From Streptomyces sp. NBC_00224 (GTDB lineage: Bacteria; Actinomycetota; Actinomycetes; Streptomycetales; Streptomycetaceae), in assembly GCF_041435195.1 (NCBI RefSeq), contig NZ_CP108106.1:3534001-3598000 (forward strand): 64,000 bases of DNA, written 5' to 3'. The notes beneath the pieces are model-generated. The model did no database searches. It was not told where the DNA came from and was given only the letters and a program-made list of their open reading frames with translations. Position numbers and translations under genes: made by a program. How positions within the stretch are numbered: position 1 is the first letter of the stretch; every line of letters begins with the position of its first letter. This document shows positions 8,455-17,003 of the stretch, in pieces.

Positions 8455-9583
8455 TCAGCAGCAGCGCGCGGTCGTCGTTGACGTCCTTCGCGACCGCCTC
8501 GATCAGGTGCCACGCCGCGCCCTCGAAGCCCGTCGTGACGTAACGGTCGGCCTCGCCCGTCAGGCGGTCGATGCCTTCCGCGATGTCGCGTTCGGCCGTC
8601 TCGACGAGGCCGTCCGTGAAGAGCATGAGCACGTCGCCGGGGCCGAGTGATCCCTTGACCGGGTGGAACTCGGCCCCGTCGTACACCCCGAGCAGCGGCC
8701 CCTCCCCCGACACCTCGCGCCAGCGGCCGGAGCCCGCCTGGAGGTGGAGGGCGGGGAGGTGGCCGGCGGAGAGCAGCTCGTAGTCGCCGGAGTCCAGGTC
8801 GAGTACGAGGTGGATCGACGTCGCGAACCCCTCGTCCCAGTCCTGGCGGAGCAGGTAGCCGTTGGCCGCCGTGAGGAAGCCGTGCGGCGGCAGCGAGCCG
8901 AGCAGCCCGCCGAACGCACCGGACAGCAGCAGCGCACGCGACCCCGCGTCCATGCCCTTGCCGGAGACGTCCGTGAGGACGACTTCGAGCGTGCGGTTCC
9001 CGTTCGTACGGGCCGCCACGACGAAGTCGCCCGAGAAGGATTGGCCGCCTGCGGGGCGCAGGGCCATCTCGCGGTGCCAGCCTCGCGGCAGGCGCGGCAG
9101 GGCGGACTGGACGCGGATGCGTTCGCGCAGGTCGAAGAGCATGGTGCCGCCGCGCCGCCAGGGCACGCCGACGCGGGCCCGGAACTGGGCGATGAGGAGG
9201 CCGAAGAGGCCGCAGGCGGCGACCACGAGGACCGTGCCGGGGGTCACCCTGGCGGGGCCCTCCGTGTACGGGCCCAGTTGTACGGACTCCACGATCAGGG
9301 CGAGGGCTGAGGCCGCGTACAGGCCCAGCAGGCTCGCGGGGCGGAGCAGGACGCCGCCCGCGACGATCGGCAGGGCCAGCGCGCCGGGCGCGCACCAGAC
9401 CGGTGAGGCGAGGCTCGCGGCGGTGATCGCCGGAACGGTCAGGAGCAGGCCCGCGAGCGCGATCCAGTCCGATCCGTCGCCCCGGAAGTAGTCGACCCCG
9501 GACTTGCGCAGCGCAATACGTGCCCGGTGCGCCGACTTGCGCCACCGGGCACTGAACGAATCCGCTCCCACGCGTCGTGCCAT
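8438..9583 (-). CDS. Membrane PP2C-type (SpoIIE family) phosphatase
   Basis: A 381-residue protein with several hydrophobic helices between about residues 40 and 145, followed by a SpoIIE-type serine phosphatase domain. Metal-binding motifs are visible: QSFSGDFV, VLTDVSGKGMDAG, LMLFTDGLVE and the terminal DDRALLLIRR. Relatives dephosphorylate anti-anti-sigma factors and so tune sigma-factor activity. No PAS, GAF or kinase domain is attached. The ATG at 9583 begins MARRVGADSF; the longer upstream frame has no family-like sequence. The 3' end overlaps the DUF397 gene. Confidence 0.9.
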   Translation of the reverse strand: MARRVGADSFSARWRKSAHRARIALRKSGVDYFRGDGSDWIALAGLLLTVPAITAASLASPVWCAPGALALPIVAGGVLLRPASLLGLYAASALALIVESVQLGPYTEGPARVTPGTVLVVAACGLFGLLIAQFRARVGVPWRRGGTMLFDLRERIRVQSALPRLPRGWHREMALRPAGGQSFSGDFVVAARTNGNRTLEVVLTDVSGKGMDAGSRALLLSGAFGGLLGSLPPHGFLTAANGYLLRQDWDEGFATSIHLVLDLDSGDYELLSAGHLPALHLQAGSGRWREVSGEGPLLGVYDGAEFHPVKGSLGPGDVLMLFTDGLVETAERDIAEGIDRLTGEADRYVTTGFEGAAWHLIEAVAKDVNDDRALLLIRRDA

Positions 9584-9690
9584 TGCCGGTGACCCTATCC
9601 AGCCGACGCCGTCGTGCGCAGGGGGACCCCTCTGGCAGTGCGTTCGAAATCCGGTCGACCGGATGGCATAACCGCTGGTAGTCATGGCGT

Positions 9691-10920
9691 ATGACTGTGG
9701 ACGTACGTGCTCTGGACCCCTCCGACTTCGACCAGTGGTACGGGGTGGTGGAGCGGGTGTTCGGGGGCGTACCCGAGGACCCGGAGCTGGAGGAGTTCTG
9801 GCGCACGGTGATCGATCCGGCGCGGTGCCTGGCGGCGTACGAAGGGCCTTCCGTCGTCGGCACGACGCAGACCTTCGCACTGCCGGTGTCGGTGCCGGGC
9901 GGCGGATTCGTCCCGACCGGGGCGGTCAGCGCGGTCGGCGTCGCGGCGACGCACCGGCGGCGCGGGATCCTCACGTCGATGATGCGGAGCCAGCTCGACG
10001 CCCTGCGCGAGGAGGGCGTCCCGCTCGCCGTCCTCACGGCGTCCGAGCCGGGGATCTACGGGCGGTACGGGTACGGCCTCGCCACCCAGCAGATGAGCCT
10101 GGAGATCGACTCCTCGCGGGTGCGGGTGGATGTGCCGGAGGGCGCGGAGGACGTGACCCTGCGGTACGCGTCGGTCGCGGATGCCGCTTCGGTGTGCGAG
10201 GAGGTCTACGGGCGCGCGGTGGGCACGCGCGCCGGGATGTTCCTGCGCACGCCCGGCTGGGAGCGGCACCCGCTGCTCGACCCGCCGGGCTTCCGGGACG
10301 GCGGGTCGCCCGCGCAGTGCGTGCTGGCCTCGCGGGGCGGCGAGGTCGTGGGGTACGTGCGCTTCCACACCAAGCCGGTGTGGGACGCGGCGGGCCCGAA
10401 GGGCGTCGTGACGCTGCGGGACATCAACGCGGACGACCCCGCCGTGTACGGCGCGCTGTGGCGGTTCCTCTGCGACATCGACCTGACGTCGACGGTCAAG
10501 GCGGGGAACCGTCCGGCGGACGACCCGCTGCTGCATCTCGTGTCCGATGTGCGGCGGTGCGGGGTGCGGATGCGGGACGGGCTGTACGTGCGGCTGGTGG
10601 AGGTGGGTTCCGGGCTGGCGTCCCGTTCCTACTCGTCCCCGGTGGACGTGGTCTTCGACGTCTCGGACTCGTTCTGCGGCTGGAACGCGGGGCGGTGGCG
10701 GTTGAGCGGGGACTCGAAGGGGGCGGTGTGCTCGCGCACGGCGGACCCGGCGGATGTGGCGCTGTCCGCGCGGGAGCTGGGCGCCGCCTTCCTGGGCGGG
10801 GTGTCCCTCGCCTCTCTCGCCTCGGCGGGGCGGGTGCGGGAGCTCCGAGAGGGTGCCCTGACGGAGGCGAGCGCGGCGTTCAGCACGGCCTTGGCCCCGT
10901 GGCTGCCGCACGGCTTCTAG
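9691..10920 (+). CDS. Eis-like GNAT N-acetyltransferase
   Basis: A 409-residue protein with the three-part layout of the Eis family: an N-terminal GNAT domain with the acetyl-CoA loop VGVAATHRRRGIL (about 90-102) and the Tyr-rich GIYGRYGYG segment, a second GNAT-like domain, and a C-terminal SCP2-like domain. The chain ends in Phe, whose terminal carboxylate serves as catalytic base in Eis, so the mechanism looks conserved. Eis proteins acetylate amines of aminoglycosides, peptides or other cationic substrates; the natural substrate here cannot be told. Confidence 0.9.
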   Translation: MTVDVRALDPSDFDQWYGVVERVFGGVPEDPELEEFWRTVIDPARCLAAYEGPSVVGTTQTFALPVSVPGGGFVPTGAVSAVGVAATHRRRGILTSMMRSQLDALREEGVPLAVLTASEPGIYGRYGYGLATQQMSLEIDSSRVRVDVPEGAEDVTLRYASVADAASVCEEVYGRAVGTRAGMFLRTPGWERHPLLDPPGFRDGGSPAQCVLASRGGEVVGYVRFHTKPVWDAAGPKGVVTLRDINADDPAVYGALWRFLCDIDLTSTVKAGNRPADDPLLHLVSDVRRCGVRMRDGLYVRLVEVGSGLASRSYSSPVDVVFDVSDSFCGWNAGRWRLSGDSKGAVCSRTADPADVALSARELGAAFLGGVSLASLASAGRVRELREGALTEASAAFSTALAPWLPHGF

Positions 10921-10930
10921 GCGTTTGAGC

Positions 10931-11150
10931 CCCCACCCCACCCCTTCCCGAAAGCCCTGGGCGGGCGGCCTGGTTTCTCGGCTGCGAGCCGTCTGTGGCT
11001 GGTCGCGCAGTTCCCCGCGCCCCTAGGTAGTTAGGGGCGCGGGGAACTGCGCGAGCAACCCAGCACGGTCCGCAGCCGAACGGGGTCCAGGGGCGCAGCC
11101 CCCGGCCGCCCGCCAGAGGGCTTTAGGGAAGGGGTGGGGTGGGGGCTCAA
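10931..11150. repeat. Palindromic intergenic repeat, copy 2 (nested)
   Basis: The core 52-bp hairpin at 11003-11054 is identical to copy 1, including its loop. It is enclosed by a larger imperfect inverted repeat: the left arm (about 10933-10972, with CCCTGGGCGGGCGGCC) matches the reverse complement of the right arm (about 11100-11145). The element fills the space between two convergent genes. Confidence 0.9.
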
Positions 11151-11156
11151 TCCCCG

Positions 11157-11972
11157 TTACGCGTGCCCCTGGCACTGCGGGCACCAGAACAGGTTTCGGG
11201 CCGCCAAGTCCGCCGTGCGGATCTCCGTGGTGCAGATGTGGCACGGCAAGTGCGCGCGGCGGTACACGTACACCTCGCCGCCGTGGTCGTCGACCCTCGG
11301 CTCGCGCCCCATCGCCTCCGGCATGTGCTCCGGCCGCACCGTGTCGATGCGGTTCAGGCGTACGCCCTCGCGCATCAGCAGAACCAGGTCCGACCACATC
11401 GCGTCCCACTCCGCACGCGACAGGGAACGGCCCTCCCGGTACGGGTCGACTCCGTGGCGGAACAGGACCTCGGCCCGGTAGACGTTCCCCACGCCCGCGA
11501 TGATCTTCTGGTCCAGCAGCAGCGCCGCGATCGTCGTGCGGCTGCGCGAGATCCGCGCCCACGCCTTCTCGCCGGTGTCCGCGGCCCGCAGCGGATCCGG
11601 GCCCAGGCGGTCGTGTATCGCCTGCTTCTCCGCGTCGGTGATCAGCGCGCAGGTCGTGGGGCCGCGCAGGTCCGCGTAACCGCCGGGGCCGGAAAGGCGC
11701 AGCCGGACCGTCTCCGTGGCCGGCGGGGCCGAACCCGTACCCAGTGCGTACTTGCCGAACAGGCCCAGGTGGATGTGGATCCAGCCGACCGGGCCGCCGA
11801 AGCCCAGGAACAGGTGTTTGCCGTGGGCTTCCGCCACCTCAAGCACCTGGCCGTCCACCAGCGCCGCCCCGTCCGAGAACTTCCCCTGCGGACTGGACGC
11901 GCATACGCGGCGGCCGCCGAACCACTTCCCGTGGTCGGCGGCCAGCCGGTGAATCGTGTGCCCCTCGGGCAT
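11157..11972 (-). CDS. Fpg/Nei-family DNA glycosylase/AP lyase
   Basis: A 271-residue base-excision-repair enzyme. It starts MPEGHTIHR; after Met removal Pro2 is the Schiff-base nucleophile and Glu3 the partner acid. The HGKHLFLGF segment supplies the conserved Lys. A helix-two-turn-helix (QKIIAGVGNVYRAEVLF, about 155-171) and a C-terminal zinc finger (CHIC...CPQC) complete the fold. The N-terminus and loop pattern favour the Nei branch over Fpg. It starts 9 bp after the rpiB stop and is probably co-transcribed with it. Confidence 0.94.
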   Translation of the reverse strand: MPEGHTIHRLAADHGKWFGGRRVCASSPQGKFSDGAALVDGQVLEVAEAHGKHLFLGFGGPVGWIHIHLGLFGKYALGTGSAPPATETVRLRLSGPGGYADLRGPTTCALITDAEKQAIHDRLGPDPLRAADTGEKAWARISRSRTTIAALLLDQKIIAGVGNVYRAEVLFRHGVDPYREGRSLSRAEWDAMWSDLVLLMREGVRLNRIDTVRPEHMPEAMGREPRVDDHGGEVYVYRRAHLPCHICTTEIRTADLAARNLFWCPQCQGHA

Positions 11973-11981
11973 AATGCCAGG

Positions 11982-12470
11982 TCAGCCCTGCTGCGGGTGG
12001 TGCGCGGGGATCTCGGGGAGCTCGCCGGTCGTCTCGTAGCGCGACAGCATCTCGATACGGCGGGTGTGGCGCTCCTCGTTCGAGTACGGGGTGTTCAGGA
12101 ACACCTCGACGAACTTGGTCGACTCCTCCTCGGTGTGCATCCGGCCACCGATGGAGAGCACGTTCGCGTTGTTGTGCTCGCGGCCGAGCGCCGCCGTCTG
12201 CTCGCTCCAGGCCAGGGCCGCCCGTACGCCCTTCACCTTGTTCGCGGCGATCTGCTCACCGTTGCCCGAGCCGCCGATCACGATGCCCAGCGAGTCCGGG
12301 TCGGCGGCCGTCTTCTCGGCGGCGCGCAGGCAGAACGGCGGGTAGTCGTCCTGGGCGTCGTAGATGTGGGGACCGCAGTCGACGGCCTCGTGGCCATGGG
12401 CCGTGAGCCATTCGACCAGGTGGTTCTTGAGTTCGTATCCGGCATGGTCTGAACCGAGGTACACGCGCAT
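11982..12470 (-). CDS. rpiB: Ribose-5-phosphate isomerase B
   Basis: Interconverts ribulose 5-phosphate and ribose 5-phosphate in the pentose phosphate pathway. The 162-residue protein begins MRVYLGSDHAGYELK and has the RpiB active-site segments GIVIGGSGNGEQIAANKVKG and HNNANVLSIGGR. A Glu follows the GSGNG motif where the enteric enzyme has a different catalytic residue, as in the mycobacterial type. The C-terminal helical tail (TRRIEMLSRYE) is usual for actinobacteria. Confidence 0.95.
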   Translation of the reverse strand: MRVYLGSDHAGYELKNHLVEWLTAHGHEAVDCGPHIYDAQDDYPPFCLRAAEKTAADPDSLGIVIGGSGNGEQIAANKVKGVRAALAWSEQTAALGREHNNANVLSIGGRMHTEEESTKFVEVFLNTPYSNEERHTRRIEMLSRYETTGELPEIPAHHPQQG

Positions 12471-12663
12471 GGTCCCGAGTGTGGCATGCGATCCGGCGGG
12501 CAGGGTTCATCGGGGTGAGGCCCGGTAAGGACCTTCGTCCCCGAAAAGTAATGACCTTGTGCCCCTCATCACGATTCGGAGTCAGGCCTTCCGTACTTGG
12601 GAGTACCGGGCTTCAATGCGTTGGTTCGTAACCCGAGCGACCCTTAGACCTAAGGATTCGTCC

Positions 12664-14166
12664 ATGACCTCGCAACCCTCCCTTGCGAAGGAAGAAGGCC
12701 GACCGGGCGACCCCGGAACGCCCGACTCCCCCGTCGTCGGCGCCCCGCACGGCTCCAACGGCCTCCAGGCCGGTCTCAAGAACCGTCACCTCTCGATGAT
12801 CGCCATCGGCGGTGTCATCGGAGCGGGGCTCTTCGTCGGCTCCAGCTCCGGCATCGCCGCCGCCGGTCCCGCCATCCTGCTCTCGTACGCGCTCGTCGGC
12901 CTCATGGTCGTCTTCGTGATGCGGATGCTCGGCGAGATGGCCGCCGCCCGGCCGACCTCCGGCTCCTTCTCGGCCTACGCCGACCAGGCGCTCGGCCGCT
13001 GGGCCGGGTTCTCCATCGGCTGGCTCTACTGGTTCTTCTGGGTCGTGGTGCTCGCCGTCGAGGCGACCGCCGGAGCGAAGATCCTGCACGGCTGGGTCGG
13101 GGGGGTCCCGCAGTGGGGCTGGGCACTGATCGTGATGATCGTGCTGACGGCCACCAACCTCGTCTCCGTGTCTTCGTACGGAGAATTCGAGTTCTGGTTC
13201 GCCGGGATCAAGGTTGTCGCCATCGGCGCCTTTGTCGCCATCGGGCTGCTCGCCGTCTTCGGAATACTTCCCGGGTCCGACAACCCCGGTGACGGATTCG
13301 CGCATCTCACCGATGCCGGTGGATTCATGCCGAACGGCGCCGGAGCCATTCTCACCGGTGTACTGATGGTCGTCTTCTCCTTCATGGGCAGCGAGATCGT
13401 CACCCTGGCCGCCGGTGAGTCCGAGGACCCGCAGCGCGCCGTCACCAAGGCCACCAACAGCGTGATCTGGCGCATCGGCGTCTTCTACCTCGGCTCGATC
13501 CTCGTCGTCCTCACGCTGCTGAAGTGGAACGACCCGGCGATCCTCAAGGACGGCTCGTACGTCGCGGCGCTCAACTCGATCGGCATCCCGCACGCCGGGC
13601 AGATCATGAACGTGATCGTGCTGACGGCGGTGCTCTCCTGCCTCAACTCCGGCCTGTACACCGCCTCCCGCATGGCGTTCTCGCTCGGCCAGCGCGGTGA
13701 CGCGCCGCGCGCCTTCGCCCGTACCAACGCGCGGGGCGTGCCGCAGGCGGCCATCCTCTGCTCGGTCCTCTTCGGGTTCGTGGCCGTCTTCTTCAACTAC
13801 AAGTGGCCGGACACCGTCTTCGACTTCCTGCTGAACTCGTCCGGCGCGGTCGCGCTGTTCGTGTGGCTGGTCATCTGCTTCACGCAGCTGCGGATGCGCG
13901 GGATCATCCTGCGCGAGACGCCGGAGAAGCTGACGGTCAAGATGTGGCTGTTCCCGTATCTGACGTGGGCGACGATCGCGATGATCTCCTTCGTGCTCGT
14001 CTACATGCTCACCGACGACGCCGGTCGCAAGCAGGTGCTGCTCTCGCTGCTGGTCGCGGCGATCGTCGTGGCGATCGCGCTGGTGCGGGACTTCATGCAG
14101 CGCGGTGCGGTCGTGGAAGCCGCCGTCGCTCAGAGCGGTGTGAACGACGAGGTCACCGCGGAGTAG
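12664..14166 (+). CDS. Amino acid permease (APC superfamily), paralogue 1
   Basis: A 500-residue inner-membrane transporter with about 12 helices. The N-terminal signature GVIGAGLFVGSSSGIAAAGP and MRMLGEMAAARPTSGSFSAYA are diagnostic of the amino acid transporter (AAT/GabP-like) family, which imports amino acids by proton symport. The ATG at 12664 follows TAAGGA at 7 bp; an upstream in-frame extension lacks family features. The 3' end overlaps the convergent kinase gene by 37 bp. Two close paralogues follow at 17890 and 19515. The substrate is not determined. Confidence 0.93.
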   Translation: MTSQPSLAKEEGRPGDPGTPDSPVVGAPHGSNGLQAGLKNRHLSMIAIGGVIGAGLFVGSSSGIAAAGPAILLSYALVGLMVVFVMRMLGEMAAARPTSGSFSAYADQALGRWAGFSIGWLYWFFWVVVLAVEATAGAKILHGWVGGVPQWGWALIVMIVLTATNLVSVSSYGEFEFWFAGIKVVAIGAFVAIGLLAVFGILPGSDNPGDGFAHLTDAGGFMPNGAGAILTGVLMVVFSFMGSEIVTLAAGESEDPQRAVTKATNSVIWRIGVFYLGSILVVLTLLKWNDPAILKDGSYVAALNSIGIPHAGQIMNVIVLTAVLSCLNSGLYTASRMAFSLGQRGDAPRAFARTNARGVPQAAILCSVLFGFVAVFFNYKWPDTVFDFLLNSSGAVALFVWLVICFTQLRMRGIILRETPEKLTVKMWLFPYLTWATIAMISFVLVYMLTDDAGRKQVLLSLLVAAIVVAIALVRDFMQRGAVVEAAVAQSGVNDEVTAE

Positions 14167-15989
14167 GTGCGCAGGGCTTCGTCCTCGGTGGTGGCGAGGT
14201 ACCAGATGTTGACCTGGTACGACTTGCCGCCCTCGTCGAAGCCCGTCTGGCGGGCCTTCCAGGGGTCGCCGTCCTGTGTGAAGTAGTAGTCCCAGACAAC
14301 GGCCGGGCGGCCGTTGAAGGTGGTCCGCTCCAGACGGATGTTCCGGTAGCCCGGGACGTCGTGGGAGCCCTGCTCGGCCACCTGCCACTGGTTCATGAGA
14401 TCGCCGCCGCGTACGAGTGCGTACGAGGCGGCGATCTCCTGTTTTCCGCCGGGCGAGTGGTAGTGGATGTTGGACGGGCTCTTGGCGGTCCGCGTCCAGC
14501 CCTTCGGGGGCGCCCAGGCGAAGCCGGTCTCTCCTCGGGTGCCGGGGGGTGGGGTGCTGGGAGGGCGGGAGGTGCCGGCGACGGTGGGGGACACGGTGGG
14601 GCTCGTGGTGGTGGGGGGGCCTGCGGTGCCGGTTGCCTTGTCTTTGTCGCCGGTGCCTTGTGTGGTGGCCAGGACGACGACTATGGCTGTGGCCGCGGTG
14701 ACGGCTGCGGCGGTGGTGATGGCCAGGCGACGGCGATTCCCCCACCCCGCCCCTTCCCTGAACCCTCCGGGGGTGGGGGTGAGTTGAGGCGGGAGGGGTG
14801 TTTCTGGGGGCTGCGCCCCCAGACCCCCGGCGGGGGCTTCGCCCCCTGCGCCCCCTTCGGGGCTCCGCCCCGGTCCCCGCTCGGGGTGGGGGGCGGGTGG
14901 GGGCAGCGTGTAGGCCTCGGCCCCTCCGGCGGGGAATGGGGGCGGCGAGGCTCCGGCCCCGTCTGCGGCCCAGGCTGGGCGCTGGCTCGGGCCCGGCTGG
15001 GGGGTCTCGGGCTCTGGGGCACGCGTCGGTGGGGGAAGCGTGGGGGCTGCCTCCCTTGCGCGCGCCTCGGGCGCCGGGGGGTGCGGGAGCGGTGACTCCG
15101 GTGCTTCCGGCGCCGGGGTGGGCGCCGTGTGTGCCGGGGCCGCCAGGGTCGGGGTGCGGGCCAGGACCGTGGGTGGAGCCGCTATCGGCATCAGGAGCGT
15201 GGCCAGCGCGTCCAGGGTGGGGCGGTGGTCCGGTTCCTTCACCAGGAGCGCGGCCAGCGTGGGGGCCAACGGGCCCGCCGTGCCCGGGAGTTGGGGCTCC
15301 TCGTACAGGACCGCGTGCAGCGTCGCCAGCGTCGTCTCGCGGGCGAACGGGGACTGGCCGCCCACCGCCGCGCACAGCGTCGCGCCCAGGGACCACAGGT
15401 CCGACGCCGGGCCCTGGGGCCTGCCGCCCACCCGTTCCGGCGCCATGTAGTCCGGCGAGCCGACCAGCATCCCCACCACCGTCAGCGCCGTCGCGTCCTG
15501 GATCGCCGCGATGCCGAAGTCCGTCAGGACGATCCTGCCCGTGCGGCTCAGGAGCACGTTGCCCGGCTTGATGTCCCTGTGCAGGACTCCTACCGCGTGC
15601 ACCTCCCGTAACGCCTCCACCAGGCCCAGGCCGATCCGTGCCGCCTCTCGCGGAGGCACCGGGCCGTCCTCGACCAGGAGTTGCTCCAGGGAGCGCGCGT
15701 CCACCAGCTCCATCACGATCCAGAGGCGGTCGGACTCCTCCACCACGTCGTAGACGCGCACGACGTTCGGATGGTCGATGCGGGCCGTCGCCCGCGCCTC
15801 GCGCAGGGTGCGTTCGCGGCGGATGCGGCTGTCCTCGGCGTCGAGGTCGTTCATGCGCATCTCTTTCACGGCGACCTGGCGGTCCAGGGTCTCATCGAAC
15901 GCCCGCCACACCCGCCCCATTCCTCCCTGGCCGATCGTGACGTCGAGTCGGTATCGCCCCGCTACCAACAGCCCCCGAATTCCCGGCAT
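14130..15989 (-). CDS. Membrane Ser/Thr protein kinase with extracellular C-terminal domain
   Basis: A 619-residue Hanks-type kinase. The glycine loop is GQGGMGRV (about 20-27), the catalytic Lys is in VAVKEM (42), the HRD motif is LHRDIKPGNV (137-146), DFG is at 157-159, and SPDYMAPE closes the activation segment. A Pro-rich linker (about 270-420) leads to one transmembrane helix (about 423-445). The extracellular part (to 619) resembles no repeat such as PASTA. Residues about 369-418 are encoded by a copy of the GC-rich intergenic repeat family (see finding). The ATG at 15989 is preferred over the longer upstream frame because it begins just before the kinase domain (MPGIRGLLVAGRYRLDVTIG). 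Confidence 0.92.
   Translation of the reverse strand: MPGIRGLLVAGRYRLDVTIGQGGMGRVWRAFDETLDRQVAVKEMRMNDLDAEDSRIRRERTLREARATARIDHPNVVRVYDVVEESDRLWIVMELVDARSLEQLLVEDGPVPPREAARIGLGLVEALREVHAVGVLHRDIKPGNVLLSRTGRIVLTDFGIAAIQDATALTVVGMLVGSPDYMAPERVGGRPQGPASDLWSLGATLCAAVGGQSPFARETTLATLHAVLYEEPQLPGTAGPLAPTLAALLVKEPDHRPTLDALATLLMPIAAPPTVLARTPTLAAPAHTAPTPAPEAPESPLPHPPAPEARAREAAPTLPPPTRAPEPETPQPGPSQRPAWAADGAGASPPPFPAGGAEAYTLPPPAPHPERGPGRSPEGGAGGEAPAGGLGAQPPETPLPPQLTPTPGGFREGAGWGNRRRLAITTAAAVTAATAIVVVLATTQGTGDKDKATGTAGPPTTTSPTVSPTVAGTSRPPSTPPPGTRGETGFAWAPPKGWTRTAKSPSNIHYHSPGGKQEIAASYALVRGGDLMNQWQVAEQGSHDVPGYRNIRLERTTFNGRPAVVWDYYFTQDGDPWKARQTGFDEGGKSYQVNIWYLATTEDEALRTYSAVTSSFTPL
14736..14886. repeat. Palindromic repeat copy 3, inside the kinase gene
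   Basis: The segment from CCCCACCCCGCCCCTTCCC through CCTCCGGGGGTGGGGGTGAG to GGGGGCTGCGCCCCC matches the intergenic elements at 37021 and (inverted) 42770, in the same module order as 37021. It then continues into further GGGGCTTCGCCCC-type hairpins. Here it lies within coding sequence and stays in frame on the minus strand. Confidence 0.85.
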
Positions 15990-16138
15990 TACCGCCCGCC
16001 CCCTCAGCACCTGGTGCGACCAGGACAGAAACACGAACTTGCCACCATCACAGCATAATTCCGCGAAATCTTGTGGGACCCTTCTCAGCACTGCTTTCAG
16101 TAAGTCCAGCCGCCCAACTCGGCTGAGGGGGATGGGAA

Positions 16139-16921
16139 ATGCGTTCGAAGAAACATTGGGGATCTGTGGCCGCCGGTTTGTTCGCCGGGTTGTTGGTTTT
16201 GCCGCTGGGGGCCGCGGCTTTTGCCGCCGACCCCACACCCGGCAGTGATCAGGGCGGTTCGCCCGGGCCCAGCGCCCCGGCCGAGCTCAAGATCTCCACC
16301 GAGCTGCCCAAGGAAATCAAGGTCGCCAATTCCTCCGGAAAGACCACTCTCACCGCGAAAATCCTCAACAAGGGCACCAAGGACACCGGCCAGATCACCC
16401 TCACCGTCCTCGGCCTCGACGGTATGCGGATCACCGGCGTGGACGGGTGCGCGACGGTGCCCGAGAACAAGTTGCCGAAGGGGACCAACACCGGATTCGC
16501 CTGTGTCATCGACAATTTGGCCGCCGGTGCCGACAAGTCGTACACCGTCTCCGCCACATACGACCTGAAGAAGACCGGCAAGATCTGTCTGCCGGTCACC
16601 GAGGGCACCGGCGAGAAAATCCTCTGGCAGCAGGGGCCGGTCCCGTTCGGGACGACCAAGCCGACGCCCAACGCCCCCGACACCCCGCTGCTGCTCGGCA
16701 CCGACAACGTGCCGGCCGCGCCGCCGGGCGGCGCCGCCGGCCCGTCCCCGTCCCCGACCACACCCGGCACTCCCGCCCCGACCCCGCCGTCCCAGCTCCC
16801 CAAGACCGGCGTCAACGACGGCGTACTGCCGCTGCTCGCGGCCGCGGGCCTGCTCCTCTTCGTCGGCTCCACCGGCATCTGGTGGGCCAACACCCGCCAA
16901 CACCGCAGGCGTACGCACTGA
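16139..16921 (+). CDS. LPXTG-anchored surface protein
   Basis: A 260-residue secreted protein. The signal peptide (about 1-29) ends AAAFAADP. The body contains an Ig-like or DUF11-type beta region with a Cys pair (DGCATVPEN and GFACVID). A Pro/Ser/Thr-rich stretch follows, then the sortase motif LPKTG at 220-224, a hydrophobic helix and the basic tail RQHRRRTH. Sortase attachment to peptidoglycan is therefore expected. The ATG at 16139 is preceded by GAGGGGG. It is divergent from the kinase gene and close to it. Confidence 0.9.
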   Translation: MRSKKHWGSVAAGLFAGLLVLPLGAAAFAADPTPGSDQGGSPGPSAPAELKISTELPKEIKVANSSGKTTLTAKILNKGTKDTGQITLTVLGLDGMRITGVDGCATVPENKLPKGTNTGFACVIDNLAAGADKSYTVSATYDLKKTGKICLPVTEGTGEKILWQQGPVPFGTTKPTPNAPDTPLLLGTDNVPAAPPGGAAGPSPSPTTPGTPAPTPPSQLPKTGVNDGVLPLLAAAGLLLFVGSTGIWWANTRQHRRRTH

Positions 16922-16949
16922 AGTACTGAAATGACGCACTGACATGCGG

Positions 16950-16985
16950 AAGGGCCCGGATGCGCTCAGCGCGTCCGGGCCCTTT
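16950..16985. terminator. Terminator between the LPXTG gene and bioY
   Basis: An 11-bp GC stem (AAGGGCCCGGA with TCCGGGCCCTT) around a 13-nt loop, followed by TTTCC, lies between the two convergent genes. Confidence 0.75.
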
Positions 16986-17003
16986 CCGTCGAACCACTCT
17001 TCG

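Noticed and set aside
12613..15396. A 927-codon minus-strand frame spanning permease 1 and part of the kinase gene
   Set aside because: It is out of frame with the kinase motifs and antisense to the permease; translation is Arg/Gly/His/Pro filler.
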